Assembly: GCA_050945275.1 (NCBI GenBank)
Contig: JBMNSQ010000063.1
Span: 1-9,754 of the forward strand
Direction: 5' to 3'
From: JAAYWY01 sp050945275
GTDB taxonomy: Bacteria > Bacillota > DTU030 > DUMP01
DNA length: 9,754 nt
Under the pieces are notes generated by a model. It worked only from the letters and a program-made list of their open reading frames with translations, was not told the origin of the DNA and searched no databases. This document shows, piece after piece, positions 9,704-9,754 of this stretch (position 1 is its first letter; each line of letters begins with the position of its first letter). A program made the position numbers and the translations under genes.

Positions 9704-9754
9704 ATTCTCTTCCGTCCCCTATCATTCTATAACTTAAGTCTTCTTGAGCTTACA
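9704..9754 (-). other. Region upstream of the MoaD-like gene; possible end of a preceding gene
   Basis: On the minus strand one frame entering from the right edge ends at TAA 9736-9734 (last residues CKLKKT), 30 bp before the MoaD-like start. Another frame ends at TAG 9729-9727. Either could be the tail of an upstream operon partner; there is too little sequence to decide, and no promoter is visible. Confidence 0.25.

Overview
The window reads as part of the chromosome of an anaerobic, low-to-mid GC Gram-positive bacterium (Bacillota, class Clostridia). Three things point this way. The rRNA genes carry Firmicutes-type signatures (16S 3' end with CCTCCTTTCT, and a 116-nt 5S). The ribosome binding sites are strong AAGGAGG types. 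A Stickland-type reductase selenoprotein is present. The 16S V1 helix is unusually long, as in some Peptococcaceae-like and thermophilic clostridia, but I cannot name a genus.

Layout. 1-1496 (+): the 3' end of a probable GrdE/G/I-type gene, then a complete GrdB/F/H-type gene (component B of glycine/sarcosine/betaine reductase). An in-frame UGA at 1239-1241 is almost certainly selenocysteine, with a SECIS hairpin just downstream; a naive ORF call would truncate the protein there. 1676-1714: a perfect 17-bp bidirectional terminator between convergent genes. 1716-2369 (-): a HAD-family, MtnX-like phosphatase with a probable GTG start. 2496-3356 (+): a DUF72 (YecE-like) protein, divergent from the phosphatase. 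3357-3696: a gene-free stretch with one strong and one weaker promoter and the rRNA leader. 3697-8541 (+): a complete 16S-23S-5S operon with no tRNA in the spacers and clear precursor-processing stems around 16S and 23S. 8552-8584: a strong hairpin, the likely operon terminator. 8585-8853: a gene-free tail with a short tandem repeat whose units lengthen stepwise. 8895-9202 (-): a compact unit (sigma-A-type promoter, strong RBS, 48-residue charged protein, terminator hairpin) that a length cut-off would miss. 9437-9703 (-): a MoaD/ThiS-like sulfur carrier ending in Gly-Gly, with too little sequence upstream to identify its partner.

How the parts relate. The two grd genes would form the substrate-specific component B, which feeds a selenoprotein A and acetyl-phosphate-forming component C that must be encoded elsewhere. 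The phosphatase, DUF72 gene, rRNA operon, small ORF and MoaD-like gene look like independent transcription units. No mobile element, CRISPR array or phage gene is visible. Most of the window is ordinary. The items most worth a second look are the selenoprotein, the orphan 48-residue gene and the boxA-like repeat behind the rRNA operon.
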